In this document: one piece after another, positions 8,999 to 17,535 of the stretch
Layout: each line of letters begins with the position of its first letter
How positions within the stretch are numbered: position 1 is the first letter of the stretch
NCBI RefSeq assembly: GCF_002934625.1
Contig: NZ_PTJD01000009.1
Span: forward strand, 124,001 to 188,000
Length of the DNA: 64,000 nucleotides
From: Kineococcus xinjiangensis
GTDB taxonomy: Bacteria; Actinomycetota; Actinomycetes; Actinomycetales; Kineococcaceae
Reading direction: 5' to 3'
Notes under the pieces: model-generated
What the model saw: only the letters and a program-made list of their open reading frames with translations
The model's database searches: none
Told to the model about the DNA's origin: nothing
Position numbers and translations under genes: made by a program

Positions 8999-9987
8999 GC
9001 CCCCGGGTGGCCGTCCTCGCCGGCGGCATCAGCCACGAGCGGGACGTGTCGCGGCGCTCGGGACGCCGGGTGGCGGACGCACTGCGCGAGGCCGGGTGCG
9101 AGGTGGTCGTCCTCGACGTCGACGCGGGCCTCATCCCGTCCCTGCGGGCGGAGGCCCCGGACGTGGTGTGGCCGGTGCTGCACGGCGCGGTGGGCGAGGA
9201 CGGCTCGATCCGCGACGTCCTGGAGCTGCTGGGCCTGCCCTACGTCGGCACCCGCCCCACGGCGTGCCGCAGGGCGTGGGACAAGCCGGTGGCCGCGGCG
9301 ACGGTGGAGCAGGCGGGGCTGGCGGTGCCGCCGGGCATCGCGCTGCCGCACGCGCTGTTCCGCGACCTCGGGGCACCGGTGGTGCTGGAGGCGGCGCTGG
9401 AGCGCTTCGGCCTGCCGCTGGTGGTGAAGCCGTCCCGCGGTGGCTCCGCCCTGGGCATGAGCATCGTGCGGGAGGCGGGCGACCTGGCCCGGGCGGTCGT
9501 GGAGTGCTTCGCGTACGGCGAGACGGCGGTGCTGCAGCACTTCGTCGCGGGGACGGAGGTGGCGGTGTCGGTGCTGGACCTGGACGGCTCGCCCCGTGCG
9601 CTGCCCGCGGTGGAGATCGTGGCGGACGGCGGTTCGTACGACTACACGGCCCGCTACACCGCCGGGGCGGTGGAGTTCTTCTCACCGGCCCGGCTGGACG
9701 AGGCCACGGCGGACCGCCTGGCGCGGGCGGCTGAGCGGGCGCACGAGGCGCTGGGGTTGCGGCACCTGTCGCGCATCGACTTCATCGTCGGCGAGGACGG
9801 CACGCCGTGGTTCCTGGAGGCGAACGTGGCGCCGGGGATGACGGAGACGTCGCTGCTGCCGCAGGGTGCGGTGGCAGCCGGCCTGGACCTGGAGGACCTG
9901 TACCGGCGCGTGGTGGACGCTGCCCTCAGCCCCGTCGTGGCTGGTGTGGCTGATGTGACTGAAGTGGCGGCTGTGGCAGCTTCCTGA
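8995..9987 (+). CDS. D-alanine-D-alanine ligase-like ATP-grasp enzyme
   Basis: A 330-residue ATP-grasp protein. The N-terminal GGISHERDVSRRSG matches the Ddl signature GGxSxExxVS. The ATP-grasp core shows VVKPSRGGSALGMS and the metal-binding FLEANVAPGMTETSL near the end. The central ATP-grasp helices are conventional. Coupling to the aminotransferase by a 4-base overlap suggests joint action on an amino-acid substrate. The second peptide substrate is uncertain. A main housekeeping ddl may lie elsewhere, so no symbol is given. Confidence 0.85.
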   Translation: MSPRVAVLAGGISHERDVSRRSGRRVADALREAGCEVVVLDVDAGLIPSLRAEAPDVVWPVLHGAVGEDGSIRDVLELLGLPYVGTRPTACRRAWDKPVAAATVEQAGLAVPPGIALPHALFRDLGAPVVLEAALERFGLPLVVKPSRGGSALGMSIVREAGDLARAVVECFAYGETAVLQHFVAGTEVAVSVLDLDGSPRALPAVEIVADGGSYDYTARYTAGAVEFFSPARLDEATADRLARAAERAHEALGLRHLSRIDFIVGEDGTPWFLEANVAPGMTETSLLPQGAVAAGLDLEDLYRRVVDAALSPVVAGVADVTEVAAVAAS

Positions 9988-10002
9988 GTCTTGCACGACG
10001 GC

Positions 10003-10034
10003 AGAGGGCGCTCACCCTTCGGTGAGCGCCCTCT
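10003..10034. terminator. Strong stem-loop between convergent ddl-like gene and parB
   Basis: 14-bp perfect stem closed by a CTTC tetraloop, 16 bases after the ligase stop. It precedes the 3' end of parB, which approaches from the other strand. It could act on both transcripts. Confidence 0.85.
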
Positions 10035-10182
10035 CGTGTCCCCACCGGTCTGCGGCCGCACGGGGTGACCGCCGGGGACGGGGCCGGACGAGAGTCTCCT
10101 GAGGCACCGGCCCGAGCCGTCGACCATCGGGCACCCGCCGGCCCGCCGACCGCGTGCCGGCGGCGCGGGTTTCCGCGCGGAA

Positions 10183-10236
10183 GGGGCGTGGGCGGGAGCC
10201 CGTCAGGAGGGGGCGTGGGCGGGAGTCCGTCAGGAG
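10183..10236. repeat. 27-bp tandem duplication at the parB 3' end
   Basis: Two adjacent 27-bp copies beginning GGGGCGTGGGCGGGAG and differing at one position (C or T). The second copy includes the parB stop codon at 10230-10232. The repeat is outside the rest of the gene, so it probably reflects local slippage. Confidence 0.7.
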
Positions 10237-11624
10237 GTGGCGGGACGGGAGTCCGGCGTTCCGGCGAGCACCGCGAGGATGCGGTCGAGGTCCTCGGCCC
10301 CGGCGAAGTCGATGGTCAGTCGGCCCTTCGAGCGCCCCATCGTGATCTTCACCCGGGTGTCGAGCCGGTCGGCCAACTGGGAGGCGCGGCTCTCCAGCTC
10401 CGGCGGTGGCGCCGAGGCCGAGCGCTGGGTCCGCGAGGGCGGCAGGCCCCCACCCAGGGTCACGATCTCCTCCACTGCGCGCACGGAGAGGCCCTCGGCC
10501 ACGACGCGCTGCGCCAGCCGCTCCATGGCTGCGCCGTCGTCGAGCGCCAGCAGGGCGCGAGCGTGCCCTGCAGACAGGACGCCCGCCGCGACGCGCCGCT
10601 GCACCAGCGGTGGCAGCCGCAGCAAGCGCAGCGTGTTGCTGATCTGCGGCCGGGAACGGCCGATGCGCCCGGCCAGCTCCTCGTGGGTGCAGCCGAAGTC
10701 CTCCAGGAGCTGCGCGTACGCGGCGGCCTCCTCCAGCGGGTTCAGCTGGCTGCGGTGGAGGTTCTCCAGAAGCGCGTCGCGGAGGAGGTCGTCATCGGTG
10801 GTGTCACGCACGATGGCCGGCACGACGCCCAGCCCGGCCTCGGTGGCGGCGCGCCACCGGCGCTCACCCATGACGAGTTCGTAGGTCGCCTCGCCGGTGC
10901 GCCGCTCGTCCTCGGGAAGGGGACGCACGACGACGGGCTGCAGGACCCCGACGGTCGCGACGGACTGGACGAGTTCACGCAGCTCGTCCTCGTCGAACAC
11001 GGTGCGCGGCTGGCGCGCGTTCGGGACGATCGCGGTGACGGGAAGCTCGAGGAAGCGGGCACCGGGAACGGGAACCAGACCCTCGGGATCGGTCTGCGCC
11101 GCGAGGGGCGCCTCCGGCTCCGGACCAGCACCGACGGTCGCCTCCTCGGCCTCCTGCGCCGGCTCGCCGTCCGCGCGTTCGGTGGCACCGTGGGAGGTGG
11201 CGTCGGCCTGGGGGGTGGCGTCGGCCTGGGGGGTGGCGTCGGCCCCGGAGGGGGCGGACGGCTCCTCCGCGGGGGCCGGGACAGGGCTCGGCACGAGGTC
11301 GACGGGGGCGGCCTCGCCGGGCGTGGGGGCGCTCATCTCGTCCAGCGTCTGCTGCTCGTCCCGTGGTTCCACGTGAAACGACGCCCGTTCCGGTGCCCGA
11401 CGGACCGCTCCGGCGCCGGTCCGGGCCATGAACACGGAGCGCCCGGCGCCCTCGGGGCCGCGAGCCTCCTCCTGCTCCACGTCCGGCACGTCGAGGCGCT
11501 GGTCGAAGAAGACGTCCACGGGTCGGGGCTGGGAGGCCCGCTCGGGCGCGGACCGCGGCGCCACCGGGGCGTTGGGGATGAGCGCCCCCAATCCCCGGCC
11601 CAGACCTCGACGCTTCTCGCTCAC
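10230..11624 (-). CDS. parB: Chromosome partitioning protein ParB
   Basis: A 464-residue CTP-dependent parS-binding clamp. The start is the conserved [18 protein letters not shown] long, poorly conserved Ala/Pro/Glu-rich linker (about 130 residues, with a tandem ADATPQ repeat) precedes the CTPase core: [20 protein letters not shown], then [10 protein letters not shown], then [14 protein letters not shown]. The HTH follows ([18 protein letters not shown]). GTG at 11624 overlaps the parA stop (GTGA), so parA and parB are translationally coupled. A parS-like site lies inside this gene at 11366-11379. ParB bound there and to the parA sites would organise the origin. Confidence 0.95.
   Translation of the reverse strand: MSEKRRGLGRGLGALIPNAPVAPRSAPERASQPRPVDVFFDQRLDVPDVEQEEARGPEGAGRSVFMARTGAGAVRRAPERASFHVEPRDEQQTLDEMSAPTPGEAAPVDLVPSPVPAPAEEPSAPSGADATPQADATPQADATSHGATERADGEPAQEAEEATVGAGPEPEAPLAAQTDPEGLVPVPGARFLELPVTAIVPNARQPRTVFDEDELRELVQSVATVGVLQPVVVRPLPEDERRTGEATYELVMGERRWRAATEAGLGVVPAIVRDTTDDDLLRDALLENLHRSQLNPLEEAAAYAQLLEDFGCTHEELAGRIGRSRPQISNTLRLLRLPPLVQRRVAAGVLSAGHARALLALDDGAAMERLAQRVVAEGLSVRAVEEIVTLGGGLPPSRTQRSASAPPPELESRASQLADRLDTRVKITMGRSKGRLTIDFAGAEDLDRILAVLAGTPDSRPATS
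11196..11245. repeat. 18-bp tandem repeat inside the parB linker
   Basis: Two full 18-bp copies and a partial third, with unit GGTGGCGTCGGCCTGGGG. They encode a repeated ADATPQ in the disordered linker of ParB. The unit is a multiple of three, so copy changes keep the frame. Confidence 0.75.
11366..11379. promoter_or_regulatory. parS-like site within parB
   Basis: GTTCCACGTGAAAC differs from the core GTTTCACGTGAAAC at one position. It is read by ParB in a different phase from the sites in parA and rsmG: here it encodes part of SFHVEP. Confidence 0.75.
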
Positions 11625-13636
11625 GCTGTTCCTTCCCTGTGGCCACCCGTCCCGCGACGGCCCGCCGTGCCTTCGGTCCACCGCGACCAGGGGTCGGGGG
11701 CCGTCCTCGCTGCCGGGCCCACCTCAGCATGGAGGGAGCTCGCATCGCCAGCCGCCACACCGTCGAGGTCGTCCGGTCGGGTGGCGCCCCGCTCCGCGAG
11801 CTCCCGTGCTGCCTCGAGGTAGGCGAGTGCGCCGCTGGAGTTCGGGTCGTAGGCCATGACCGACTTGCCGTGGCTGGGGGCCTCGGAGATGCGCACCGAC
11901 CGCGGGACGAGCGCGCCGAGCACCTGCTCCCCGAAGTGGCTGCGCACCTCCTCGACCACCTGGGCCGCCAGCCGCGTCCGCCCGTCGTACATCGTCAGGA
12001 GGATCGTCGAGACGTGCAGGTCCGGATTGAGGTGCTGCCGGATGAGGTCGATGTTGCTCAGCAGCTGGGTGAGACCCTCGAGCGCGTAGTACTCGCACTG
12101 GATCGGGATGAGCACCTCGGGCGCCGCCACGAAGGCGTTGATGGTGAGGAGACCCAGGCTCGGCGGACAGTCGATGAGGACGTAGTCGATGCGACCGGCA
12201 CCGGAGCGCTCGACCTGCCGCAGGTAGGCGGTGAGCGCGCGGGACAGTCGCGACTCCCGCGCCACCATGGAGACGAGCTCGATCTCGGCGCCGGCGAGGT
12301 CGATGGTGGCGGGGGCGCACCAGAGGTCCCCTGGCTCCTCGCAGCGCTGCACGACCTCGGCGAGCGGCTTGCCCTCCACCAGCACCTCGTAGACGCCGGG
12401 CACCTCCTCGTGGTGCTCGATGCCGAGCGCCGTGGAGGCGTTGCCCTGCGGGTCCACATCGAGGACGAGGACCTTGAGGCCGGCAGCCGCGAGTGCCGCG
12501 GCGAGGTTCACGGCGGTGGTGGTCTTGCCCACGCCGCCCTTCTGGTTGGCGATCGTGATGATGCGCGTCTCGTCCGGGCGGGGGAAGTGCTCGGCGGCTG
12601 AGGGTCCGGCGTCGTCCACGGGGCGCACGTCGGCGGCGGGCTCCTCCATCGGCGGGTGCGGCTCCTCGGTGTCGGTCTCGCGCGCCCGGAGCTTCGCCGT
12701 GCGCAGCACGGAGGCCAGCGCCTCAGCCTGCTCCGCGACCTCAGCCGCCTCCGACGGCCCGGCCGATTCATCCACGAGGACGGGCAGCTCTGCCTCGACG
12801 CGACCGTGGTCGTCGCGCGGGGGCGGGAGCATCTCGGCCTCCGCGATGAGGCTTTCTTCGGTGACGGGTGCGCCGGCGCTTGCCCCAGAGACACCTTCCG
12901 GGGTCGCCTCACGGGCAGCGCCAGGCGGCACGGCGGTGGCAGTCGTGCTCTCGTCGTCGAACAGGAAGGCGCTCTGGGTCGCGGGCCCCGCGATCAGACC
13001 CGACCCCGTTTCACGTGGAACGGCGAGTTCCACGGGTGCCGCTGCACCGCTCGCGAGTGAAGCCGACACCTCGGGGCGCGACAAGGTCGTCGGCCGCGCG
13101 ACAGCCGACTCTGACGTCGTAGTGGCGCCCGGTAGCGTTTCACGTGAAACGGCCACGCCTGCCACACCCCCTGGCGTCGTCGCCGCCGAGGTGCCCTCGA
13201 GGACCAGCCCCGGGGTCGACGTCGCTTCCGGGACGGATCCCTCACTCGGTCCCGTTTCACGTGATACGGCCGACTCCGCGTCGCGGCCTGGCGTCGCCGA
13301 GGGAGCAAGGGGCGCGGCACCCACAGGCGCCCCCGTCTCCCCCGCAGGGCCCTCCTCCAGCTTTGTTTCACGTGAAACGGCGTCCGGGCGGGCCGCCCCC
13401 GCCGCGTCGGCGTCCCGCCCCTCCCGAGTCAGTCGAGCACGTGCGTCACTCACGTCCGCCTGAGCGGTCGGTCGGTCGGTTTCACGTGAAACGAGCCCCC
13501 GCCAACCGACGGGCTCCGGGCTCGTGCCCGAACCGTGCGCGAGCCCCTGCCAGCCGACGGGGCTGAGGCGCACCTCGTTGCTGGTTCCGCCGATGTCAGC
13601 GACCACGACCTGCTCCACTTCCCCTTCCACGACCAC
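11621..13636 (-). CDS. parA: ParA/Soj ATPase with long parS-bearing N-terminal extension
   Basis: The ATPase core, from about residue 355, has the deviant Walker A ([18 protein letters not shown]), the DVDPQGNAS Walker A' region and [10 protein letters not shown] as Walker B. It drives origin segregation with ParB. Core length is normal, but about 355 residues precede it. This extension is Ala/Thr/Glu-rich and looks disordered. It contains VSRET four times and VPRET once, each encoded by a parS site. The five sites are 114, 111, 117 and 129 bp apart, all multiples of three, in the same open frame, which supports translation. The GTG at 13636 overlaps the rsmG 3' end. Internal ATGs at 12649 or near 12833 could also serve, leaving the array upstream. 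The stop is coupled to parB. Confidence 0.88.
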   Translation of the reverse strand: MVVEGEVEQVVVADIGGTSNEVRLSPVGWQGLAHGSGTSPEPVGWRGLVSRETDRPTAQADVSDARARLTREGRDADAAGAARPDAVSRETKLEEGPAGETGAPVGAAPLAPSATPGRDAESAVSRETGPSEGSVPEATSTPGLVLEGTSAATTPGGVAGVAVSRETLPGATTTSESAVARPTTLSRPEVSASLASGAAAPVELAVPRETGSGLIAGPATQSAFLFDDESTTATAVPPGAAREATPEGVSGASAGAPVTEESLIAEAEMLPPPRDDHGRVEAELPVLVDESAGPSEAAEVAEQAEALASVLRTAKLRARETDTEEPHPPMEEPAADVRPVDDAGPSAAEHFPRPDETRIITIANQKGGVGKTTTAVNLAAALAAAGLKVLVLDVDPQGNASTALGIEHHEEVPGVYEVLVEGKPLAEVVQRCEEPGDLWCAPATIDLAGAEIELVSMVARESRLSRALTAYLRQVERSGAGRIDYVLIDCPPSLGLLTINAFVAAPEVLIPIQCEYYALEGLTQLLSNIDLIRQHLNPDLHVSTILLTMYDGRTRLAAQVVEEVRSHFGEQVLGALVPRSVRISEAPSHGKSVMAYDPNSSGALAYLEAARELAERGATRPDDLDGVAAGDASSLHAEVGPAARTAPDPWSRWTEGTAGRRGTGGHREGTA
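13008..13021. promoter_or_regulatory. parS-like site 1 in parA
   Basis: GTTTCACGTGGAAC, one mismatch from the palindromic core. In the ParA frame it encodes V-P-R-E-T. Confidence 0.75.
13137..13150. promoter_or_regulatory. parS site 2 in parA
   Basis: Perfect 14-bp core GTTTCACGTGAAAC, read as V-S-R-E-T in the ParA frame. Confidence 0.92.
13254..13267. promoter_or_regulatory. parS-like site 3 in parA
   Basis: GTTTCACGTGATAC, one mismatch from the core. The change is synonymous in the ParA frame (Val GTA for GTT), so V-S-R-E-T is kept. Confidence 0.75.
13365..13378. promoter_or_regulatory. parS site 4 in parA
   Basis: Perfect core GTTTCACGTGAAAC. The flanking T at 13364 gives 15 of 16 matches to the classical parS TGTTTCACGTGAAACA. 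Confidence 0.93.
13479..13492. promoter_or_regulatory. parS site 5 in parA
   Basis: Perfect core GTTTCACGTGAAAC, nearest the proposed ParA start, also read as V-S-R-E-T. Confidence 0.92.
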
Positions 13637-14429
13637 TGCCGGGCTCCGCTGCGCGGCGCCCGGACTTCTTGCCGCCCGACGATGCGGGTCGCTGCTTGCC
13701 GCCCGCCGTGGGCAGGCGCAGCGCGCCCGTCCCCCGTTCCACGCGCACGACGGTCAGGTCTTCATCGGGAACCCCCGTCTCGCACGTCACGACGGTGGGC
13801 ACCGCGGGGACGCCCCAGCGCTGGAGTGCGGGCCACGCCTGCTCGACCTCCTCGTCGGCCGACCGCCCCTTGATGGCGAGCACCACCCCGCTGGTGGTGG
13901 TCAGCGGCAAGGCCCAGCCCGCCAGCTTCTCGAGGGGTGCGACGGCCCGGGCGGTCAGGACCTGCGCCGCCAGTTCGCCCCGCACGTCCTCCGCTCGTCC
14001 TCGCACCACCCGGCAGCGGTCCCCCAGCTGCAGCTCCGAGACGACCTCGCGCAAGAAGTGGTAGCGGCGCTCCAGTGGCTCGAGGAGCGTCACCATCAGG
14101 TCCGGCCGTGCGAGGGTCAGGGGGATGCCGGGCAGGCCTGCGCCGGATCCGATGTCGAGCACGGACGCGCCCTCGGGAACGACCTCGCGCAGTCCGGCGC
14201 AGTTGAGGATGTGGCGCTCCCACAGCCGGGGCACCTCGCGGGGGCCGATGAGCCCTCGGGTGACACCGTCGGTGGCGAGGAGGTCCGCGTAGCGCTGCGC
14301 GAGCTCGGCGGCCTCCCCGAACACGCGCGGAACGACGGACGGAACGACAACGGGGGGTGCTTCCGTTTCACGTGAAACGGAAGCACCCCCCGTGTCTGCC
14401 GGGTGGTCAGGGGAGTCGGGGCCGAGCAC
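13596..14429 (-). CDS. rsmG: 16S rRNA (guanine-N7) methyltransferase RsmG
   Basis: A 277-residue SAM-dependent methyltransferase acting on 16S rRNA (G527 position in E. coli). It shows [23 protein letters not shown], cut here to its key [15 protein letters not shown], then the SAM-binding [15 protein letters not shown] and a later [16 protein letters not shown]. The C-terminus adds a basic Gly/Arg/Ser tail ([12 protein letters not shown]). The N-terminal 35 residues before VFGEAAEL include VSRET encoded by a parS site, so the real start could also lie downstream of it, for example at the GTG of VFGE. Weak RBS at 14429. Confidence 0.92.
   Translation of the reverse strand: MLGPDSPDHPADTGGASVSRETEAPPVVVPSVVPRVFGEAAELAQRYADLLATDGVTRGLIGPREVPRLWERHILNCAGLREVVPEGASVLDIGSGAGLPGIPLTLARPDLMVTLLEPLERRYHFLREVVSELQLGDRCRVVRGRAEDVRGELAAQVLTARAVAPLEKLAGWALPLTTTSGVVLAIKGRSADEEVEQAWPALQRWGVPAVPTVVTCETGVPDEDLTVVRVERGTGALRLPTAGGKQRPASSGGKKSGRRAAEPGSGRGRGSGAGRGR
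14350..14393. promoter_or_regulatory. parS site within a 44-bp perfect palindrome
   Basis: The perfect core GTTTCACGTGAAAC (14365-14378) is the centre of a palindrome with 22-bp arms, flanked by a G6 and a C6 run. It lies at the 5' end of rsmG and is read there as [13 protein letters not shown]. It could serve as a parS nucleation site, and the arms could form a hairpin in the rsmG mRNA. Confidence 0.88.
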
Positions 14430-14482
14430 CCCCGGAGCCTACCGAGAGCGGGCGGTGCTGCCCGCCACGGCTCACCGCTCCG

Positions 14483-15067
14483 TCAGTCCCCGCTGGTCGG
14501 CGCCAGGATGACGACGTAGCGCTTGGGCTCTTCGCCCTCTGATTCGCTCTCGAGCCCGGCCGCGGCCACGGCGTCGTGGACCACCTTGCGCTCGAAGGCG
14601 GGCATGGGCTCCAGGCGGGTGTCGGTGCCGGAGGCCTTGACCCGCTCGCAGGCCTCAGTGGCGAGGGCGGTGAGCGATGCTCGCCGCTCTGCCCGGTACC
14701 CGGCGACGTCCAGCAGGAGGCGGGTGCGGTCCCCCGTCTGGGCCTGCACGGCCAGGCGGGTCAGCTCCTGCAGCGCCTCGAGCACGTCTCCGCCCTCGCC
14801 GACGAGGCGCTGGAGCCTGCGGTGCGAGTTCCCCTCGGCGACGACGGCGACCGAGGCGCGCCCGTTCTCGATGTCGATGTCGATGTCGCCGTCCAGGTCG
14901 GCGATGTCCAGCAGTTCCTCGAGGTAGTCGGCTGCGATGTCGCCCTCCTCCTCGAGCTTCGAGATGCTGCCCGAGCGCCGCCCCTTCGAGCCGTTCGTGG
15001 TGGCGTCCGCCGCGGGCGCTCCACCCTCGACCGTGGGCTCCGCCGCCTCAGCAGTGGTCTCCTCCAT
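14483..15067 (-). CDS. jag: Jag-like R3H/KH RNA-binding protein
   Basis: 194 residues. An acidic N-terminus is followed by a KH-like domain (YLEELLDIADLDGDIDIDIE, then LVGEGGDVLEALQELTRLA) and a C-terminal R3H domain (LEPMPAFERKVVHDAVA). The R3H signature is R-x-x-x-H within the second domain (FERKVVH). This is the usual partner gene of yidC, thought to act in RNA binding and cell-envelope or membrane-protein biogenesis. ATG at 15067 follows GAGGAGGAG, which decides against the upstream in-frame start. Confidence 0.93.
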   Translation of the reverse strand: MEETTAEAAEPTVEGGAPAADATTNGSKGRRSGSISKLEEEGDIAADYLEELLDIADLDGDIDIDIENGRASVAVVAEGNSHRRLQRLVGEGGDVLEALQELTRLAVQAQTGDRTRLLLDVAGYRAERRASLTALATEACERVKASGTDTRLEPMPAFERKVVHDAVAAAGLESESEGEEPKRYVVILAPTSGD

Positions 15068-15183
15068 GTGCTCCTCCTCACGAGCTCCCTCGCGGAAGCC
15101 CTCACAGGCACCGGCCGTCACCGGTGCCACGTCGTGCGGGGCGCCCCGGAAGTGGGACGCCCCGCGTGGTTCGTGGGTCGCGG

Positions 15184-16197
15184 TCAGCGCGTGGATCCGC
15201 CGCTGGCCGGCGGGGTGCCGGGGCGCGGGCGGCGGTTGCGCTCGGCGCGCTTGGGCTGGTGGCGCTGACCGCTCTTGCGCGGGGGCGGCACGGCCTCCGC
15301 TCCGCTGACGGCCTCAGGGGCGACGTCGGACTTGGTCATCTCCAGCGGCTTGCCGCGGCGGGCGGCCTTGCGGGCCTTCCGCTGCTCCAGCTCCTTCTCC
15401 GCGAGGGAGCCGGGGCTCGGCATGCGCCGGATGACGTAGAACTGCTGGCCCATGGACCAGAAGTTGGTGGTGAGCCAGTAGAGCAGCACACCGATCGGGA
15501 AGTGCACGCCGGAGACGGCGAAGATGACCGGCAGCAGGTACAGCATCATCTTCTGCTGCTGCGCGAAGGGGTTGTTCTCGTCCATGGCGCTGGAGGTGTT
15601 CTTCGCCATGAGCTGCTTCTGGGTGATGAACTGCGACAGCGACATCAGCACGATCATGGTGACCGTGAGGAGCACCGTCGGCAGGTCGCTCATGTTCGCC
15701 CAGAAGGTGGCGGACAGCGGAGCTCCGAACAGGGTCGCGTCGCGCGCCTGCTCCGCCAGGGTGTCGGTGAGCGCCCCGATGCCCTCGCCGTTCTTGATGC
15801 CGTTGAGCGTCCAGAAGAGCGCCAGGAAGATCGGCATCTGCAGCAGGATCGGCAGGCACGAGGCCATCGGGTTGGTCCCCGACTCCCGGTACAGCGCCAT
15901 CATCTCCTGCTGCATGGCCTGCCGGCTGGCGGTGTCCGTCTTCCCCTTGTACTTCTGCTGGATCTTCCGCATCTCCGGCTGGATGAGCTGCATGCCGCGC
16001 ATCGCCTTGATCTGCTTGACGAAGAGCGGGATGAGCACGATCCGGACGACGATGACGAGACCGACGATGGACAGCGCCCACGCCGGACCGCCCGCCGGGT
16101 CCATGCCCAGGGCGGTGAAGAGGTCGTGGAACCTCACCATGATCCAGGCGACGACCGACTGAATCGGTCTGATGAGGCTGAAGAAGAAGTCGATCAT
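15184..16197 (-). CDS. yidC: YidC/Oxa1 membrane protein insertase
   Basis: A 337-residue Gram-positive-type YidC with no large periplasmic domain. It inserts membrane proteins with or without Sec. It has five probable membrane segments, including IVGLVIVVRIVLIPLFVKQI, FLALFWTLNGI, LPTVLLTVTMIVLMSLSQFI and LYLLPVIFAVSGVHFPIG. The hydrophilic-groove arginine is in VVRIVLIPLF. The cytoplasmic MQLIQPEMRKIQQKYKGK loop and the basic C-terminal tail (ERNRRPRP) are typical. It lies in the standard yidD-yidC-jag order. Confidence 0.97.
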   Translation of the reverse strand: MIDFFFSLIRPIQSVVAWIMVRFHDLFTALGMDPAGGPAWALSIVGLVIVVRIVLIPLFVKQIKAMRGMQLIQPEMRKIQQKYKGKTDTASRQAMQQEMMALYRESGTNPMASCLPILLQMPIFLALFWTLNGIKNGEGIGALTDTLAEQARDATLFGAPLSATFWANMSDLPTVLLTVTMIVLMSLSQFITQKQLMAKNTSSAMDENNPFAQQQKMMLYLLPVIFAVSGVHFPIGVLLYWLTTNFWSMGQQFYVIRRMPSPGSLAEKELEQRKARKAARRGKPLEMTKSDVAPEAVSGAEAVPPPRKSGQRHQPKRAERNRRPRPGTPPASGGSTR

Positions 16198-16314
16198 CCG
16201 GGGCGAGTCCTCCAGTTTCCTCGGTGCCGGGGGCTCCGGCCGATCGCGCCGATCCCGGGACCGGGAGGTGGGCGACGTGCAGGGGAGGGGACCGGCTGGT
16301 GCGCCGGTGCCCGC

Positions 16315-16590
16315 TCAGTGGTGCGAGGGGCGACCCCTCGGCGGAACGGGGTCCACCCCTCCAGGGTTCCACGGATGGCAGCGCGACAGGCGGCGCACGG
16401 TCAGCCAGGTGCCCATCAGGGCGCCGCGGGTGCGCAGCGCCTCGACCGCGTACGCGGAGCAGGAGGGGTAGAAGCGGCACGTCGGGCCGAGCATCGGTGA
16501 CAGGAGGAGCTGGTAGGCGCGCACGAGGACGACGAGCCCGAGGCTGGGCCAGCGGAGGGGGTGCCACAGTGGGCGGGGGGCGTCAGCCAC
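16315..16590 (-). CDS. yidD: Membrane protein insertion efficiency factor YidD
   Basis: A 91-residue protein with the family signature [24 protein letters not shown] and [18 protein letters not shown]. The three conserved cysteines are present. It assists YidC-dependent insertion. It lies four bases after rnpA and 117 bases before yidC, the usual order. Confidence 0.96.
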   Translation of the reverse strand: MADAPRPLWHPLRWPSLGLVVLVRAYQLLLSPMLGPTCRFYPSCSAYAVEALRTRGALMGTWLTVRRLSRCHPWNPGGVDPVPPRGRPSHH

Positions 16591-16593
16591 GGT

Positions 16594-16947
16594 TCACTGC
16601 CCCACCACGGCTGCCAGCCCCAGGCGCCGGAGGCCCTTGTCGAGGTCCGCCCCCAGTTCGGCGGAGGTGCTGCCGGCCGCGGCGGGCAGGGCCCGCACCA
16701 CCAGCAGAGCCCCGTCGGGCAGGAGTGGCAGGCGGTCGGCGCAGAGGTGGCGCAGCTGCCGCTGGGTGCGGTGGCGCTGCACCGAACCACCCACGGCCTT
16801 GGAGACCACGAACCCCACCCGCGCGGGCCCCTGCTCTCCGGTGTCGGCGTAGTGCAGCACGACGCGCCGTGCCCCCACGCGGCGCCCGCTCCGCAGGACG
16901 AGGGTGAAGTCGTCCCGACGGTGCAGGCGGCGCGCTAGCGGGAGCAC
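16594..16947 (-). CDS. rnpA: Ribonuclease P protein component
   Basis: A 117-residue basic protein that binds RNase P RNA for tRNA 5' maturation. It starts [20 protein letters not shown] and has [20 protein letters not shown]. The RNR signature is altered: the usual RNxVKRRLR is RHRTQRQLR here, with Asn to His and Lys to Gln changes at normally constant positions. Length and position are as expected. GTG start at 16947. Confidence 0.93.
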   Translation of the reverse strand: MLPLARRLHRRDDFTLVLRSGRRVGARRVVLHYADTGEQGPARVGFVVSKAVGGSVQRHRTQRQLRHLCADRLPLLPDGALLVVRALPAAAGSTSAELGADLDKGLRRLGLAAVVGQ

Positions 16948-16972
16948 GGCGCGTACGGAGGGAGGAGGAAGG

Positions 16973-17110
16973 TCAGGCCGAGAGCTCGGCGCGGCCCTTG
17001 GCGCGCCGAGCCGAGAGGATGGCGCGGCCGGCGCGCGTGCGCATCCGCAGCCGGAAGCCGTGGGTCTTGGCCCGACGGCGGTTGTTCGGCTGGAAGGTCC
17101 GCTTGCTCAC
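16973..17110 (-). CDS. rpmH: 50S ribosomal protein L34
   Basis: A 45-residue ribosomal protein. It starts [20 protein letters not shown] and continues with [21 protein letters not shown] start at 17110. It is divergent from dnaA across the origin-proximal spacer and opens the rpmH-rnpA-yidD-yidC-jag-rsmG-parAB series. Confidence 0.97.
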   Translation of the reverse strand: MSKRTFQPNNRRRAKTHGFRLRMRTRAGRAILSARRAKGRAELSA

Positions 17111-17535
17111 GTCAGGTCTCCAGGATCGATCGGAACGGGGCTGGGGTGCTGGCCGCCGCGATCAGACCGGCCCCAGGGGACCGGTGCAGAACTCCGAGAC
17201 AGCGCAGAACACAATCTCGGTCAGGGTACGACCCGAGGGCAGGTGGGGTCAAAGCGCGTCCGTGACCGCGACCCGGGACGGCGTGTCGGATGCACAGCGC
17301 GACGGGCTCCGTCTAGCGTTCACCCGTCCGGGCCAGCGCAACCGGGTGCCGGTGAGGGCCACTTGAACGGCTCGGGTCCCGGTTGTTACCGTCCGGCTCG
17401 ACTGCTGGCGTCCACGCCCGATCCAGTGGCGGATCGAGGGGGCGCACATCACCGCACCCACCGTCATGCACAGTATGTGGACAGGGGTGTGGACAACCGC
17501 CCTCCCCACAGCGCGGCGGGACAGGAGTGGCTTCA
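17111..17535. other. rpmH-dnaA spacer with two DnaA boxes
   Basis: A 425-base divergent spacer without a convincing gene. Near the dnaA start are TGTGGACAA (17488-17496, perfect) and TGTGGACAG (17476-17484, one mismatch), likely DnaA boxes for dnaA autoregulation. The upstream part should hold the divergent rpmH and dnaA promoters, but no convincing -35/-10 pair was identified. Confidence 0.7.

Noticed and set aside
10140-10240. Repeated GTGGGCGGGAG stretches as a CRISPR-like array
   Set aside because: Units are contiguous with no spacers and only two copies; this is a simple tandem duplication.
11621-13636. The parA upstream half as a plain intergenic parS cluster
   Set aside because: Not excluded, but equal reading phase of five sites and an uninterrupted frame favour translation; kept as an alternative start.
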